Part shown: piece by piece, positions 17,527 through 27,465 of the stretch
Layout: the number at the start of each line of letters is the position of its first letter
How positions within the stretch are numbered: the first letter of the stretch is position 1
Source of the DNA: Thermotogaceae bacterium
GTDB lineage: Bacteria > Thermotogota > Thermotogae > Thermotogales > Thermotogaceae
Length of the DNA: 64,000 nt
Direction: 5' to 3'
NCBI GenBank assembly: GCA_026993805.1
Contig: JALWSA010000015.1
Location: 1 to 64,000 of the forward strand
Notes under the pieces: model-generated
Told to the model about the DNA's origin: nothing
Databases searched by the model: none
What the model saw: the letters and a program-made list of their open reading frames with translations, nothing else
Translations under genes and position numbers: made by a program

Positions 17527-17554
17527 TTGACAACGAGGAAAGCTTATATATAAA
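17527..17554 (+). promoter_or_regulatory. promoter of the GntR/LacI regulator
   Basis: TTGACA at 17527-17532, a 16-base spacer and TATAAA at 17549-17554. Just downstream lies a TGCT-G-AGCA palindrome (within 17558-17576) that could be an operator for autoregulation. Confidence 0.7.
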
Positions 17555-17601
17555 CTAAAAGTGCTGAGCATGCTTTCTCTAAATCCGAGGGGAGGATAGC
17601 T

Positions 17602-18621
17602 ATGATACCAAAGTACATGCAAATAGCACATTACATCGAAGATCTAATACTCTCAAGGAAGATCAACGCGGGAGGTAAACTTCCATCTGAAAATGAGCTT
17701 GCAAACAAATTCAACACAACACGTATGACGGTCAGACGAGCTTTGCTCGAATTGGAAAAGAAGGGAATAATAAGCCGAGTGCCCGGGGTAGGTACTTTTG
17801 TCACGGAAGTAAACGTGATTTCGAGCAAAAGAATAGGAGTCCTTGTACACAATCAACCCATAGTCTACGGCATAGTGAAGTTTTGTACGAGTGTCGGGAG
17901 TAAATGTTTTGTCCTCGACTATGGATATGGTCTTGAGCAGGAAAAGAAGGCTCTCTCTGAACTGCTCAAAATGGGTATAGATGGACTGATAATGGAACCA
18001 CACGCCTTTTCTTCTGCCGATGAGATATTATCTGGCTTAATATCCGAAGGCTTTCCCGTCGTGTTCGTTGACAGAGCCAGAACTGGCGATGAAATCACAC
18101 CTGCGGTCGTTTCGGACAACTACGAAGGAGGAAAACTCCTTGGCCAGCACATGAAGAAAGTACATGGTGTTGAAAAGACCCTTTTTGTTACACAAGAAGA
18201 ACTCTCGATAACGAGTGTTAGAGACCGTTTCAACGGTATAAAGGACGCTCTCAACAAATCTCCGGACATCCTGAGATTTCCATCGCTCGACTCTGATTTC
18301 TCAGAATTGGTGGAACGCGTTAAAAAGAACAAATACGACGCGATATTCTTCTGCAACGATTACCTCGCAATAAGAGGTCTCTCCTTCCTTCAAAGAGCGG
18401 GGATCAAAATCCCAGAAGATATCCTGGCAACGGGTTTCGATGACGCCCATGTGAGTGCTTTCTTTCACCCGAGATTGACAACGGTCAAACAAGACCTTAA
18501 AAAAATAGGTGAGATGGCAGCAGCACTCCTCGTAGAGATAATAAGGGGAGAAAGGATCACTGGTATAAAGAAAGTCAGAGTCGAGCTATTGGTTAGGGAA
18601 TCATGTGGCTGTGGAAAGTGA
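17602..18621 (+). CDS. GntR/LacI hybrid transcriptional regulator (AraR-like)
   Basis: 339 residues. The N-terminal 70 are a GntR winged helix ('KLPSENELANKF', 'TRMTVRRALLELEKKGII', 'VPGVGTFV'). The rest is a LacI-type periplasmic-binding-like sensor ('KRIGVLVHN', 'VVFVDRA', 'PAVVSDNYEGGKLLGQHM', 'FFCNDYLAIRGL', 'ITGFDDAHVSAFFHPRLTTV'-like end, here 'TGFDDAHVS') ending 'LVRESCGCGK'. This is the AraR architecture, a sugar-responsive repressor. The start at ATG 17602 has GAGGGGAGGA upstream. No sugar genes are adjacent; its neighbour is a decayed fragment. The ligand is unknown, and it may act at distant loci or on itself. Confidence 0.9.
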   Translation: MIPKYMQIAHYIEDLILSRKINAGGKLPSENELANKFNTTRMTVRRALLELEKKGIISRVPGVGTFVTEVNVISSKRIGVLVHNQPIVYGIVKFCTSVGSKCFVLDYGYGLEQEKKALSELLKMGIDGLIMEPHAFSSADEILSGLISEGFPVVFVDRARTGDEITPAVVSDNYEGGKLLGQHMKKVHGVEKTLFVTQEELSITSVRDRFNGIKDALNKSPDILRFPSLDSDFSELVERVKKNKYDAIFFCNDYLAIRGLSFLQRAGIKIPEDILATGFDDAHVSAFFHPRLTTVKQDLKKIGEMAAALLVEIIRGERITGIKKVRVELLVRESCGCGK

Positions 18622-18631
18622 GACTGATCTC

Positions 18632-19324
18632 TCAAAAAACGACGGGAATATCTGGATTATCCAAAACCACCCATCCATCCGGCTTTAAGTGTATCGCCAT
18701 GGCTTTCACAAGAACCCCTTTGTCATAAGCCTTTTTTACAAGGTCAGATATCTCTGGAGACATGTCCTTATACACTTTGAAACATCTTGCTCCAGGTATG
18801 GAGACGACGAAAACCAAAGCCGAATTAAAGCCCATCCTTTTGATCTCTATTAAATCCCTTATATGACGCTCCCCTCTGTTCGTTGGAGCATCTGGATAGC
18901 TTCCGCAGCCATCATTCGAAAGATAAACGGCGCTCTTCAGCTCAATGTAAAGATCCTGACAAGGGATTAAAAAATCCAAAACGCTCTTTCCAAAACGCGG
19001 AGCCCTTTTGATCTCCTCACATCTTGGAAGCCAAGGAATAAGGACTCTTTTAAAGGATAACTCAAAAACTTTCTCGTGAAGTCTCGTATCGACGATAGCG
19101 TAATGATCCCCCAACTCTGCCCCTATTACAACATAAGGGAGTCTCCCTCTCTCCTTAGGCTTACACAAAAGCCGCCTCCCCGGCAAAAGTATTTGCTGGA
19201 GCCTCCCTGTGTTCGAAATGTACGCATCTTGAACCCCCGCTTCAGTCTCTACCGAAACAACGAATTTATTTCTTCTTTCCAAAAACCGACATTCTATAAG
19301 AGGATCCACATTTAGAATATCCAT
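18632..19324 (-). CDS. sfsA: SfsA family protein
   Basis: 230 residues, the normal SfsA length. Family blocks: 'ECRFLERRNKFVV', 'SNTGRLQQILLPG', a middle segment of nuclease-like fold 'FLIPCQDLYIELKSA', 'SYPDAPTNRGERHIRDL' and 'VFVVSIPGARCF'. SfsA was first described as stimulating sugar fermentation in E. coli; its fold suggests a nucleic-acid enzyme, but the substrate is not established. It is the last gene of the pilT-mfd operon, 3 bases after mfd, and converges with the GntR/LacI gene. Confidence 0.92.
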   Translation of the reverse strand: MDILNVDPLIECRFLERRNKFVVSVETEAGVQDAYISNTGRLQQILLPGRRLLCKPKERGRLPYVVIGAELGDHYAIVDTRLHEKVFELSFKRVLIPWLPRCEEIKRAPRFGKSVLDFLIPCQDLYIELKSAVYLSNDGCGSYPDAPTNRGERHIRDLIEIKRMGFNSALVFVVSIPGARCFKVYKDMSPEISDLVKKAYDKGVLVKAMAIHLKPDGWVVLDNPDIPVVF

Positions 19325-19327
19325 GGA

Positions 19328-22093
19328 TCACCGCGCATTCTCCAGAAAATAGTCCACGAGCCTTTCGTAAATATCTTCAAAAGGCCGAAAGATGAGTAAC
19401 GCTTTTGCCTTCTCATTTACAAGGTGTTTGAAACCCTCAAAGGGCATGATCTCGATCTTTTTTCTAAAGATCAAAGCACAGCTTCCTTTCCCTATCTCCA
19501 TTTTCTTAACCCCTATTCTATGGAGAGCAATCTTAAGCCTTGCGAGCTTCAGAAGATTTTTGGCAGAAGGTGGAAGTTTTCCAAACCTGTCCTTGAGCTC
19601 TTCTTCCATCTCATCAACTTCTGAAAAGTCCATAAAGGACGAAAGTCTTCTGTATATTCTAAGCCTCTCCATGGGATCTGGAATGTATTCCTCTGGGAGC
19701 ATCAAACTCCCAGGAAATCCCACTATTTCGACATCGACCTCTTCACGCTCCTCACCTTTCATTTTTCCTATGGTTTCTTTGAGTATTTCGACATAGTATC
19801 TATACCCTATCGATTCAATATGCCCAGATTGATCTATACCCAAAACGTCGCCGTATCCCCTTATCTCAAGATCCCTGAGGGCTATCTCTATCCCGCTTCC
19901 AGGCCCCGTCAAGGTCTCTATCACTTTGAGTCTCCTCATGGCTTCATCCGAGATCCCTGGAGGATAGAGAAAATAAGCGTATCCTCTCTCCTCCCTTCTC
20001 CCGACCCTCCCCCTCAGCTGATATAGCTGCGCGAGTCCATACCTATGGGCATCGTCCACTATTATCGTGTTGGCAGAGGCTATGTCCATTCCGCTCTCTA
20101 TTACGGTCGTGCACAGAAGAAGATCCACATCCCCCCTAACAAAAGCTTCCACTGCCTTTTCGAGTTTTCTTTTGTTCATCCTCCCGTGAGCTATTGCAAT
20201 ACTCACATCTGGGAGAAGACTCGAAAGTTTTTTATAGACGGCTGGAATCTCCTCCACCCTATTGTGAACGTATATTACTTGCCCACCCCTTGCAAGTTCC
20301 CTTAAAACTGCGCTTTTTATTATCGAATCCGACAGAGGTGCGACGTAAACCGTGACGGGTTTCCTGCCTATGGGAGGCGTGTTTATGACAGAAATGTCCT
20401 TCATGCCAGAAAGGGCCATGTGGAGCGTTCTGGGTATGGGTGTTGCACTCATGGAAAGAACATTCACCGAAAGCCGCATTTTCTTGAGTTTTTCCTTCTG
20501 CTCAACTCCAAATTTTTGCTCTTCATCGATCACGACAAGCCCAAGATCCGAAAACCTTATATCATCTGCCAGAAGCGAATGGGTTCCTATCACCACGTCT
20601 ATTTCTCCTTTTCTCAACCCATCCTTTATTCTTACCCTCTCCTTCCCCGTCTTCGTGCTGTCTAAAAGCTCTACCTTAACACCAAAAGGCTCCAGCCTTT
20701 CCTTGAAAGTCCTATAGTGCTGGTTGGCCAGAACCACTGTGGGAGCAAGGACAGCAACTTGTTTACCGGAAATAACCGTTCTGAAAGTTGCCCTCAGCGC
20801 TACCTCTGTCTTCCCGTATCCAGAATCTCCACAAACGAGCCTATCCATGGGTTTCTCAGAGGCAAGGTCGGTCAGCACATCTTCAATGGCTCTTAGTTGA
20901 TCGGCAGTCTCTATGTAAGGAAAGGACTTCGCGAATTCCTCTTCGGCCTCGCTGTCCCCCACAAGTGAGAGGCCAGCAACCATTGACCTTCTTGCATAAA
21001 GCTTCACAAGCTCTCGAATTCTCCTCTCCAAGTCCCTTTTTACGCTTCTTACCCTTCTCCTCCACCTGCTCCCTTTAAGGGAATCGAGTTTTACCGTTTC
21101 GCTTCCAAGATACTTATGCAGCCTGTTCATTCTGTGAACTGGGACATAAAGGACGGAGTCTGCGTATCTTATCTTTAGATAATCTTTCTCACCTAAAGGA
21201 CTCTTGATTCTCTCCAACCCCTCAAACTTTCCTATCCCGTAATCTTTGTGGACGACAATATCTCCCACTGTTATATCCTCAATCTCGACAATTGGAGCTC
21301 CCTTTATCTTTTCTTCCTCAGGTACGATCTCTATTTTCTCTTCTGCTATCTCTATTCTCTTGACTTCTCCTATTTCCGTGAGAAGCTCCTCAAGAGGCAG
21401 CAAGGAGTTTTCCTTGTACTCATTCCATATTTCGGAAGCGAGCTCTTTTAGTTCCCTAAGCTTTTTCTCGTACTCACGAAGAGCTGTCTCGAAGTCAGGA
21501 GAAAGGTATTCAACATCTCTAAAATACTCGAATATCGTCGATGCGCTCCCCGCCTTCCTGGGAACAGTGTCATATTCGTGCTCGAACGACAGGTACTCGC
21601 GTGCAGGAAGGATCAAAGCACTATCAACCGACCTAACCGCCCTTTGCGTAGCAGGGTTGAAAAACCTTATATCATCAACGGCATCGTAAAGTAGCTCTAT
21701 TCTTATTGGAAGCTCATAAGTTGGAGAATATATGTCGATGATATCCCCTCTGATGGCGACTTCACCGAATTCCCTGACAGTATCCACCCTAATGTAGCCA
21801 ATCTCCACAAGCCTCTTTGGATCAACTGTAAACTCTTTCCCCTTGACAATTTCAAAGCTGGCGGTTTCGAGGGTCCGTGGAGACATAGTGAACCTCGAAA
21901 GCGCGGCGAGCGTGCATACCAAAAGGTTCACTTCACCTTTTAAAAGCCCATAAAGCACTTTTATTCTCCTTTGCCTTACAAAAGGGCTGTTTTCCGAAAA
22001 AGGGCTGCCATCAAAGTCCGGCAGGTACTCACCCTTCAAAACAGAAGCAAAATTTCTCGCCTTTCTTTCATTAGGAGCAAGAATTACTCTCAT
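19328..22093 (-). CDS. mfd: transcription-repair coupling factor Mfd (short form)
   Basis: 921 residues, clearly shorter than the 1150 typical of Mfd. The missing part is at the N-terminus, where the UvrB-homology module is reduced. Next come a CarD-like RNA-polymerase-interacting domain ('GDIVVHKDYGIGKFEGLERI' region, near 275), a RecG-type translocase with Walker A 'GDSGYGKTE', the box 'VVIDEEQKFGV', 'SATPIPRTLHMA', 'GRVGRREERGYAY', and a C-terminal TRCF domain. It displaces stalled RNA polymerase and recruits UvrA. A short Mfd is expected for Thermotoga relatives. It overlaps the upstream HD-GYP gene by 4 bases. Confidence 0.97.
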   Translation of the reverse strand: MRVILAPNERKARNFASVLKGEYLPDFDGSPFSENSPFVRQRRIKVLYGLLKGEVNLLVCTLAALSRFTMSPRTLETASFEIVKGKEFTVDPKRLVEIGYIRVDTVREFGEVAIRGDIIDIYSPTYELPIRIELLYDAVDDIRFFNPATQRAVRSVDSALILPAREYLSFEHEYDTVPRKAGSASTIFEYFRDVEYLSPDFETALREYEKKLRELKELASEIWNEYKENSLLPLEELLTEIGEVKRIEIAEEKIEIVPEEEKIKGAPIVEIEDITVGDIVVHKDYGIGKFEGLERIKSPLGEKDYLKIRYADSVLYVPVHRMNRLHKYLGSETVKLDSLKGSRWRRRVRSVKRDLERRIRELVKLYARRSMVAGLSLVGDSEAEEEFAKSFPYIETADQLRAIEDVLTDLASEKPMDRLVCGDSGYGKTEVALRATFRTVISGKQVAVLAPTVVLANQHYRTFKERLEPFGVKVELLDSTKTGKERVRIKDGLRKGEIDVVIGTHSLLADDIRFSDLGLVVIDEEQKFGVEQKEKLKKMRLSVNVLSMSATPIPRTLHMALSGMKDISVINTPPIGRKPVTVYVAPLSDSIIKSAVLRELARGGQVIYVHNRVEEIPAVYKKLSSLLPDVSIAIAHGRMNKRKLEKAVEAFVRGDVDLLLCTTVIESGMDIASANTIIVDDAHRYGLAQLYQLRGRVGRREERGYAYFLYPPGISDEAMRRLKVIETLTGPGSGIEIALRDLEIRGYGDVLGIDQSGHIESIGYRYYVEILKETIGKMKGEEREEVDVEIVGFPGSLMLPEEYIPDPMERLRIYRRLSSFMDFSEVDEMEEELKDRFGKLPPSAKNLLKLARLKIALHRIGVKKMEIGKGSCALIFRKKIEIMPFEGFKHLVNEKAKALLIFRPFEDIYERLVDYFLENAR

Positions 22094-24699
22094 TTTGAAG
22101 ATCTTCCCTCAAAAAGCTTCCCTCTGTGCATCTCCCTGAAAACCCGTACCGCTATCTCTGCAATGGCTGCGTCCCATTGATTTCCTCCATCTTTTTCGAT
22201 GATTTCAAGTGCTTCCTCAACACTCAAAGCCTTCCTGTAGGGACGGTCCGATATCATCGCATCAAACGCATCAGCTATGGCTATTATCTTGGACTCAAGC
22301 GGTATCTCATCACAGGTAAGTCCATCCGGATATCCTTTGCCATCACATCTCTCATGGTGATGACGGATTATCTTGGCGATGTCCCTCAAGGTCTCTATCT
22401 TCCCCACCAATTCCGCTCCCAGAACCGGATGCTTCTTTATCTCTTCATACTCATCATCCGTTAAGCGAGCCGGCTTATCAAGCACAGACCCTCTAATACC
22501 TATCTTTCCTATATCGTGGAGCAAGGCTGCTAATTCTATTCTTTCAATGGTCTCTTTTGGCAAACCCAAAGCCTTTGCTATGGCAATGGAATGGTCTGCA
22601 ACTCTCCTCGAATGTCCATGGGTATAAGGATCCTTTAATTCTATTGCATATGTCAAAGCCTCCACAGTTCCCAAGAAGGTTTTCTTTATATCCACAAGAT
22701 ATTCTACTCTCTGAAGGGTTATTGCCACTATTCGTGCGAATATGCGCAGTATTCTCATATCCTCCTCTGTGAAAGCATCGGTCCTACCCCTCTCAATCTC
22801 AAAAACTCCAACAACGCCCTCCTTAGTTCTGAGGGGAATCGCGAATGCGGACTTGCTCTCTGCCACATCTTTGTAGAATATATCGTCCTCATCCACGTTC
22901 CTAACCAGGTATTCCTCTCCCGTCATCATCGCATATTTTATGATGCCTCTCTTCAATATCCTCGTGTATATACTGTCGCTGTCTCTTCTCATTATTTTTA
23001 TAATGACTTCTTGTTTGAGCTCCTCCTTCCACGCTATAGCAACGCTGGTTATATCATCAAAAAGATCCATACCGTATTTCAAAAGAAGCTGCTCTGCTTC
23101 TTCTTTGCTGTCCACCACCAATACTCTGTTCAAAAGTTCGAGCACGTTTGACATGAAATTCTTGGATTTTTCCAAAAACTCATAACTATCGTGAGCCAGA
23201 ACCATTATCTCGGCCACTGTAGAGATTATCTCGATGAATTTTTCCTCATCCTCGCTGAATTTGACCACATCGGGGTATATGACTCTGAATATATACTTAC
23301 CGAGTTTGACGTCATGGGAATACTCTCCATGTCCTATTAAATGCGATCTGAGGATATCACCAGTCTCAGAATCTACTATTTCATACCCAACAGGTGGAGT
23401 CGATAATATTCCAGAGATAGCTTCGTAAAGTCTATGGAATATCTCATCCACGGGCTCCCTTACTCTTACTTCCCTCACGAACTTCAAAAATTCCACGATC
23501 TTGGTATTGAGGTCAGATAAGTTTTTATACATATTCTCGAGTTCTTCATTCATCGACAAGAGTTCCTCATTCATGGCGGTTAATTCCTCGTTGGCGGCAG
23601 TAACCTCCTGAGTCTTTCTGTTTATCTCAAGCTCCAAAAGGTCAGTCCAAAATCTGAAATACTGGCGCTGGAGAAAGAATGCTCCGAAAAGAACCGCTGT
23701 TGCCGAGAGTGTGAAATAAAGCAAAAGCCCTCTCACATAGATAAACGCAGGTGGATTGTAAACCACCACGATCTCCTCAGTGCCAGCTCTGAGGCTCAGG
23801 AATCTCATTCCCTGTCTCTCAAAATTCTTTCTAACATCAGCCCAATTCCCACTAAAGGGGTAAACGACCTTTCCGTTCTTAACGATCAAAACCTTGTTGA
23901 CGAAATCTGGCTTGAAATTTCCTGGCGTCAAGTTTACAACCCTCTCCTTACCCCCTTCCTTGATATAGACATCGACTACGAAATCGGCATAACGCTTGAC
24001 CTCTTCCGTTACCTTTACTTTCAGATTATCCCTAACGTTTTCGAAAAACATGAGATTCACAAACATAAAGGTGAGAATCATTATGGTCAGAAGTATCGAA
24101 GCGGAATACCTATGAAATCGTGGAGTAAAGCCCTCAACTTCCTCCTCTTTGTGCACGCGGGCGTAACTCATAACTTCCCGCATTATAAAAACGTCGATTA
24201 CCAGAAGGATCAAGCTGTAAGAAGACAAGAAATATTTATCCGGAAAGAATATCCCCAAAAATGTGGATGCCAGTAGTATGTCAGGAACGATTGAATAGGT
24301 TAAGTTTGCATATATTATGGCTCCCATCCCAACGGTGTCTACGAGAAAACGAACCCAATAAACATCAAAACCTTTAAATGCAAAAACCGCGGATGAAACT
24401 CCCACACCAACGAGAATCGATACAAAGGATATTCCTTCCTCTGGTTTATTCAGAATTTTAGAAAACCGTTTAAAAACAGAAAACAGAGCTGTTATATAAA
24501 ACAAAGAAATGATAGTTGAAATCTCAAGGGAAAAATAAGAAAGAGTAAGCGAAACGAGAACGGTAACGAAAGCCAGCAGTGAACTAACTTTCCCCTTCTT
24601 ATCTTCCAAAAAGGTCGCTATGCTCAACAAACCCCCTGCCAAAAACGCCCAGGGAGCATGCAAACACACCAATTGAAACAACTTAAAAACAGCCTCCAT
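22090..24699 (-). CDS. membrane protein with GAF and HD-GYP domains
   Basis: 869 residues. Several N-terminal transmembrane helices (roughly 10-170) and one more (about 190-210) precede an extracytoplasmic loop and a last helix near 325. Then come a coiled coil with repeated 'EEL..MNEEL' heptads, a PAS/GAF sensor region (GAF around 560-690, 'AFAIPLRTKEGVVGVFEIERG' type), and an HD-GYP domain with 'HDIGK' at 728-732, HHH, GYP at 789-791 and a canonical 'ADAFDAM'. It is a predicted cyclic-di-GMP phosphodiesterase. The open frame is 15 codons longer, but GGAGG eight bases upstream supports ATG 24699. It directly follows a 33-codon membrane ORF. Confidence 0.92.
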   Translation of the reverse strand: MEAVFKLFQLVCLHAPWAFLAGGLLSIATFLEDKKGKVSSLLAFVTVLVSLTLSYFSLEISTIISLFYITALFSVFKRFSKILNKPEEGISFVSILVGVGVSSAVFAFKGFDVYWVRFLVDTVGMGAIIYANLTYSIVPDILLASTFLGIFFPDKYFLSSYSLILLVIDVFIMREVMSYARVHKEEEVEGFTPRFHRYSASILLTIMILTFMFVNLMFFENVRDNLKVKVTEEVKRYADFVVDVYIKEGGKERVVNLTPGNFKPDFVNKVLIVKNGKVVYPFSGNWADVRKNFERQGMRFLSLRAGTEEIVVVYNPPAFIYVRGLLLYFTLSATAVLFGAFFLQRQYFRFWTDLLELEINRKTQEVTAANEELTAMNEELLSMNEELENMYKNLSDLNTKIVEFLKFVREVRVREPVDEIFHRLYEAISGILSTPPVGYEIVDSETGDILRSHLIGHGEYSHDVKLGKYIFRVIYPDVVKFSEDEEKFIEIISTVAEIMVLAHDSYEFLEKSKNFMSNVLELLNRVLVVDSKEEAEQLLLKYGMDLFDDITSVAIAWKEELKQEVIIKIMRRDSDSIYTRILKRGIIKYAMMTGEEYLVRNVDEDDIFYKDVAESKSAFAIPLRTKEGVVGVFEIERGRTDAFTEEDMRILRIFARIVAITLQRVEYLVDIKKTFLGTVEALTYAIELKDPYTHGHSRRVADHSIAIAKALGLPKETIERIELAALLHDIGKIGIRGSVLDKPARLTDDEYEEIKKHPVLGAELVGKIETLRDIAKIIRHHHERCDGKGYPDGLTCDEIPLESKIIAIADAFDAMISDRPYRKALSVEEALEIIEKDGGNQWDAAIAEIAVRVFREMHRGKLFEGRSSK

Positions 24700-24700
24700 A

Positions 24701-24802
24701 TCACAAACCTCCAAATGCTTCAAGCAGTTTTGAAGCCATTTCAACCAAAACCAACATCGCAGTTAAAAGCATTATAGCAATTACCAGTGCTCTTCCCTTC
24801 AT
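24701..24802 (-). CDS. small single-span membrane protein, 33 residues
   Basis: A short frame sealed into the operon. Its ATG overlaps the hpt stop (ATGA, 24799-24802), and its TGA stop at 24701-24703 is one base before the HD-GYP gene's ATG. It begins '[17 protein letters not shown]' and ends 'KLLEAFGGL'; residues 5-22 are a hydrophobic helix with positive charges before it. There is no strong Shine-Dalgarno sequence, so it would be translated by coupling to hpt. Its placement suggests a partner or regulator of the membrane HD-GYP protein, or simply a coupling leader. It is too short for most gene finders. Confidence 0.55.
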   Translation of the reverse strand: MKGRALVIAIMLLTAMLVLVEMASKLLEAFGGL

Positions 24803-25329
24803 AACTCTACATAACCTATATACGGCAGATTTCTGAATTTCTCTTCGTAATCCAAACCATATCCCAAAAGAAACCTATCATCCAATTCAAAACCAACAAA
24901 ATCCACAGTTACACCATGATCGTGGGCTTTTTTCTCTGCAAGAGCTGCAAGCCTTATATCCCTTGGCCTGTACTTCCTCAGATATCTCATTATATACTTA
25001 ACCGTCAGCCCTGTATCGATCACATCTTCAACCAATAGTACATATTTGTCTTCCATGCTCTCATCCATCCACGATTTGACTTTTATCTTTCCAGTGGAAG
25101 CAGTGCCAGAATAGCTGGATACATGAACGAAGGAGTATATAACGTTCAAATCTATGTGAAGCGTAAGCTCACTGAAAAAGTGCACAGCTCCCTTGAGCAC
25201 ACACACGGCATGTATGGTATCAGTTTTATCCCTATAAAACTCCGTTATCTCCTGAGCCAGTTCATGTATCCGTTTTCTGATTTCTTCTTCCCCATAAATT
25301 ATCTTTATTCGAGATTTATCTATTTTCAA
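24799..25329 (-). CDS. hpt: hypoxanthine phosphoribosyltransferase
   Basis: Purine salvage: converts hypoxanthine/guanine and PRPP to the nucleotide. 176 residues. '[15 protein letters not shown]' (PPi loop), the flexible-loop region '[13 protein letters not shown]', the PRPP motif '[13 protein letters not shown]' and '[18 protein letters not shown]' are in family order (only 'VEDVIDTG' and 'GYGLDY' are strictly diagnostic). It overlaps prfA by 4 bases upstream and the small membrane ORF by 4 bases downstream. Confidence 0.96.
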   Translation of the reverse strand: MKIDKSRIKIIYGEEEIRKRIHELAQEITEFYRDKTDTIHAVCVLKGAVHFFSELTLHIDLNVIYSFVHVSSYSGTASTGKIKVKSWMDESMEDKYVLLVEDVIDTGLTVKYIMRYLRKYRPRDIRLAALAEKKAHDHGVTVDFVGFELDDRFLLGYGLDYEEKFRNLPYIGYVEL

Positions 25330-26378
25330 AACACATCCCCCCTCATTATCCTATCCCTTATCTCAGCTTCCTGGAGTTTCTCTACTATCTCATCCAAATC
25401 CCCGTCCAATACCTCGGCCAATCTATATGTTGTGTAGTTTATCCTGTGGTCGGTGACCCTATTCTGCGGAAAATTGTAGGTCCTGACCTTCTCGCTCCTC
25501 TCCCCGCTACCTATCTGCCTTCTCCTCATACCATCTATACTGCTTTTCACCTCGTTCATGTGGAGTTGATAGAGTCTTGCTCTCAAAATCCTCAGGGCCA
25601 TTTCTTTGTTCTGATGTTGCGATCTTTCCGTCTGGATGGAAACGACTATACCCGTTGGAATGTGGGTAACCCTGACAGCAGATTCCGTCTTGTTCACATA
25701 TTGTCCACCGTGTCCAGATGCCCTGAAAGTGTCTATTCTGATGTCCTTAGGATCGATTTTAACGTCTATCTCTCTCATCTCGGGAAGAACTGCAACTGTT
25801 GCAGTGGATGTGTGTATCCTTCCTCCAGACTCCGTTCTGGGAATTCTCTGAACTCTGTGAACTCCACTCTCGTATTTCAAAAACTTGTGCGCATCCTTTC
25901 CTTTCACAAAAAAGACTATTTCTTTATAACCACCGAGATCCGTCTTGTTAAAATCCGCTACTTCGAGCTCGAATCCTTTTCTTTCCGCATATCTGGTGTA
26001 CATTCTAAAGAGATCTGCAGCGAACAAAGCAGCTTCCTCTCCCCCAGCTGCGGCCCTTATTTCCATAACAACCCCACCAGAATACTCGTCCGATATGAAA
26101 AGTGACAAAAGTTCTCTACGGGTTTTGACCATCTCTTGCTCAACCCTTTCAATCTCAGTCTCCACATCCTCCCCCTCTTGGAGCATTCCTCTCCAAAACT
26201 CCAACTCTCCCTCCAGACTTTTGAGACTTTCGCCCAAATTCAAAATTTTCGTGAGTTTAGCATGCTGTTTGGAAAGTTCATGTATTTGCTGCGGGTCCAA
26301 ACGACCCGCAAGCTTACTCTCTATTTCTTTAAGCTTGTCTTTGACCCTATCCAGCAAAATGTCTATGATATCGTTCAA
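25326..26378 (-). CDS. prfA: peptide chain release factor 1
   Basis: 350 residues. It recognises UAA/UAG and triggers peptide release. The GGQ motif is at residues 224-226 in '[12 protein letters not shown]'. The codon-recognition Pro-x-Thr is 'PRT' (180-182), not the SPF of RF2. The C-terminal '[20 protein letters not shown]' region is the RF1 signature. It overlaps pilT by 4 bases and hpt by 4 bases. No prmC-type methyltransferase is adjacent. Confidence 0.97.
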   Translation of the reverse strand: MNDIIDILLDRVKDKLKEIESKLAGRLDPQQIHELSKQHAKLTKILNLGESLKSLEGELEFWRGMLQEGEDVETEIERVEQEMVKTRRELLSLFISDEYSGGVVMEIRAAAGGEEAALFAADLFRMYTRYAERKGFELEVADFNKTDLGGYKEIVFFVKGKDAHKFLKYESGVHRVQRIPRTESGGRIHTSTATVAVLPEMREIDVKIDPKDIRIDTFRASGHGGQYVNKTESAVRVTHIPTGIVVSIQTERSQHQNKEMALRILRARLYQLHMNEVKSSIDGMRRRQIGSGERSEKVRTYNFPQNRVTDHRINYTTYRLAEVLDGDLDEIVEKLQEAEIRDRIMRGDVF

Positions 26379-27424
26379 ATCTTCTTTGCCACCTCCTCTG
26401 GATTTCTCGCGTACTCAATGGCGGTATCTCTGGTTATCTTCCCCTCTCTGAAGAGCTTTACCAGAGCGTCATCATAATACACCATCCCGTACTTTGCCCC
26501 TGCTTGTATTATCGAATCGAGCTGGTGGAGTTTCCCCTCTCTGATGAGATTGGAAACAGCCGGTGTTCCCACCATGATCTCTAAAACAGCTACCATTCCT
26601 CCGCCTATTTTGGGTATCAATCTTTGATATATTACCGCTCTTAGCGTGTTTGCCAGCTGAAGCGTTATCTGCCTCTGTTGATGTGCCGGAAAAACGTCTA
26701 TTATCCTTTCGGGAGCAGATGAAGCCGAATTCGTATGAACAGTAGCAAAAACAATATGACCTGTCTCCGCAGCGGTCAAAGCGAGAGCCATCGTGTCGAG
26801 ATCCCGCATCTCCCCAACGAGTATCACATCTGGATCCTGCCTCAAGGCGAATTTCAAGCCATCAGCGAAAGAGAGCGTATCCCTTCCCAACTCTCTCTGA
26901 TGCACTATGGATTTTTTATTCTCAAATAGATACTCTATGGGATCTTCGATGGTTATTATGTGGTATGGATAACTCTCGTTCAGAAAATCTATCATCGCTG
27001 CAATTGTCGTAGACTTTCCACTTCCAGTTGGCCCAGCTACAAGTATCAAACCATACTCCTGATCCGCAATATCTCTCAAAATCTCCGGAAGCCCCAACTC
27101 ATTAATGGAACGTATCTTCCTGGGGATAAGACGCAACGCAAGTGCAGGCTCACCTCTTTCGTAAAAGAAGTTCCCTCTAACTCTTATCGTCTCCGCTACT
27201 GTGAATGAAAAATCAATCTCACGCTTCTCCTCATCAAAGGGTAAAGACAACTCCTTGAAAAGATCCTCGACGACTTCGCGAAGTTCCTCTCCCTTTACGG
27301 TTCCATATGCTTCTTGTGGGATCAACTCTCCATCTATTCTGAAGTGGGGAACTATACCATCCGAAAGGTGTATGTCGGTAGCCCTCATTGAAAAAGCTTT
27401 TACTATCATTGCTCTTATATCCAT
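26375..27424 (-). CDS. pilT: type IV pilus retraction ATPase PilT
   Basis: 349 residues. An N-terminal PAS-like subdomain ('[20 protein letters not shown]' region) is followed by Walker A '[10 protein letters not shown]', an Asp box '[12 protein letters not shown]', Walker B '[11 protein letters not shown]', a His box '[10 protein letters not shown]', and the C-terminal '[14 protein letters not shown]' that corresponds to the AIRNLIRE retraction motif. It powers pilus retraction at the inner membrane. The frame opens 12 codons earlier, but AGGAGGGA seven bases upstream of ATG 27424 sets the start. It is the first gene of the pilT-prfA-hpt-HD-GYP-mfd-sfsA operon. Confidence 0.96.
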   Translation of the reverse strand: MDIRAMIVKAFSMRATDIHLSDGIVPHFRIDGELIPQEAYGTVKGEELREVVEDLFKELSLPFDEEKREIDFSFTVAETIRVRGNFFYERGEPALALRLIPRKIRSINELGLPEILRDIADQEYGLILVAGPTGSGKSTTIAAMIDFLNESYPYHIITIEDPIEYLFENKKSIVHQRELGRDTLSFADGLKFALRQDPDVILVGEMRDLDTMALALTAAETGHIVFATVHTNSASSAPERIIDVFPAHQQRQITLQLANTLRAVIYQRLIPKIGGGMVAVLEIMVGTPAVSNLIREGKLHQLDSIIQAGAKYGMVYYDDALVKLFREGKITRDTAIEYARNPEEVAKKI

Positions 27425-27465
27425 CAATATCCCTCCTGACTCTTGAAAATATACTACCATATAAT

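Larger units (their letters stand above)
17253..17601. other. intergenic region with promoters and decayed gene debris
   Basis: 349 bases between divergent folD and the GntR/LacI regulator. It holds a weak minus-strand promoter for folD (TTGTAA at 17322-17327, GATAAT at 17298-17303, 18-base spacer). It also holds an orphan strong Shine-Dalgarno-like AAAGGAGGTG at 17351-17360 that leads no reading frame, a short minus-strand coding remnant (17365-17457), and the regulator's own promoter (17527-17554). The AT-rich stretch 17460-17500 shows nothing recognisable. The combination suggests loss of a former gene. Confidence 0.6.
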
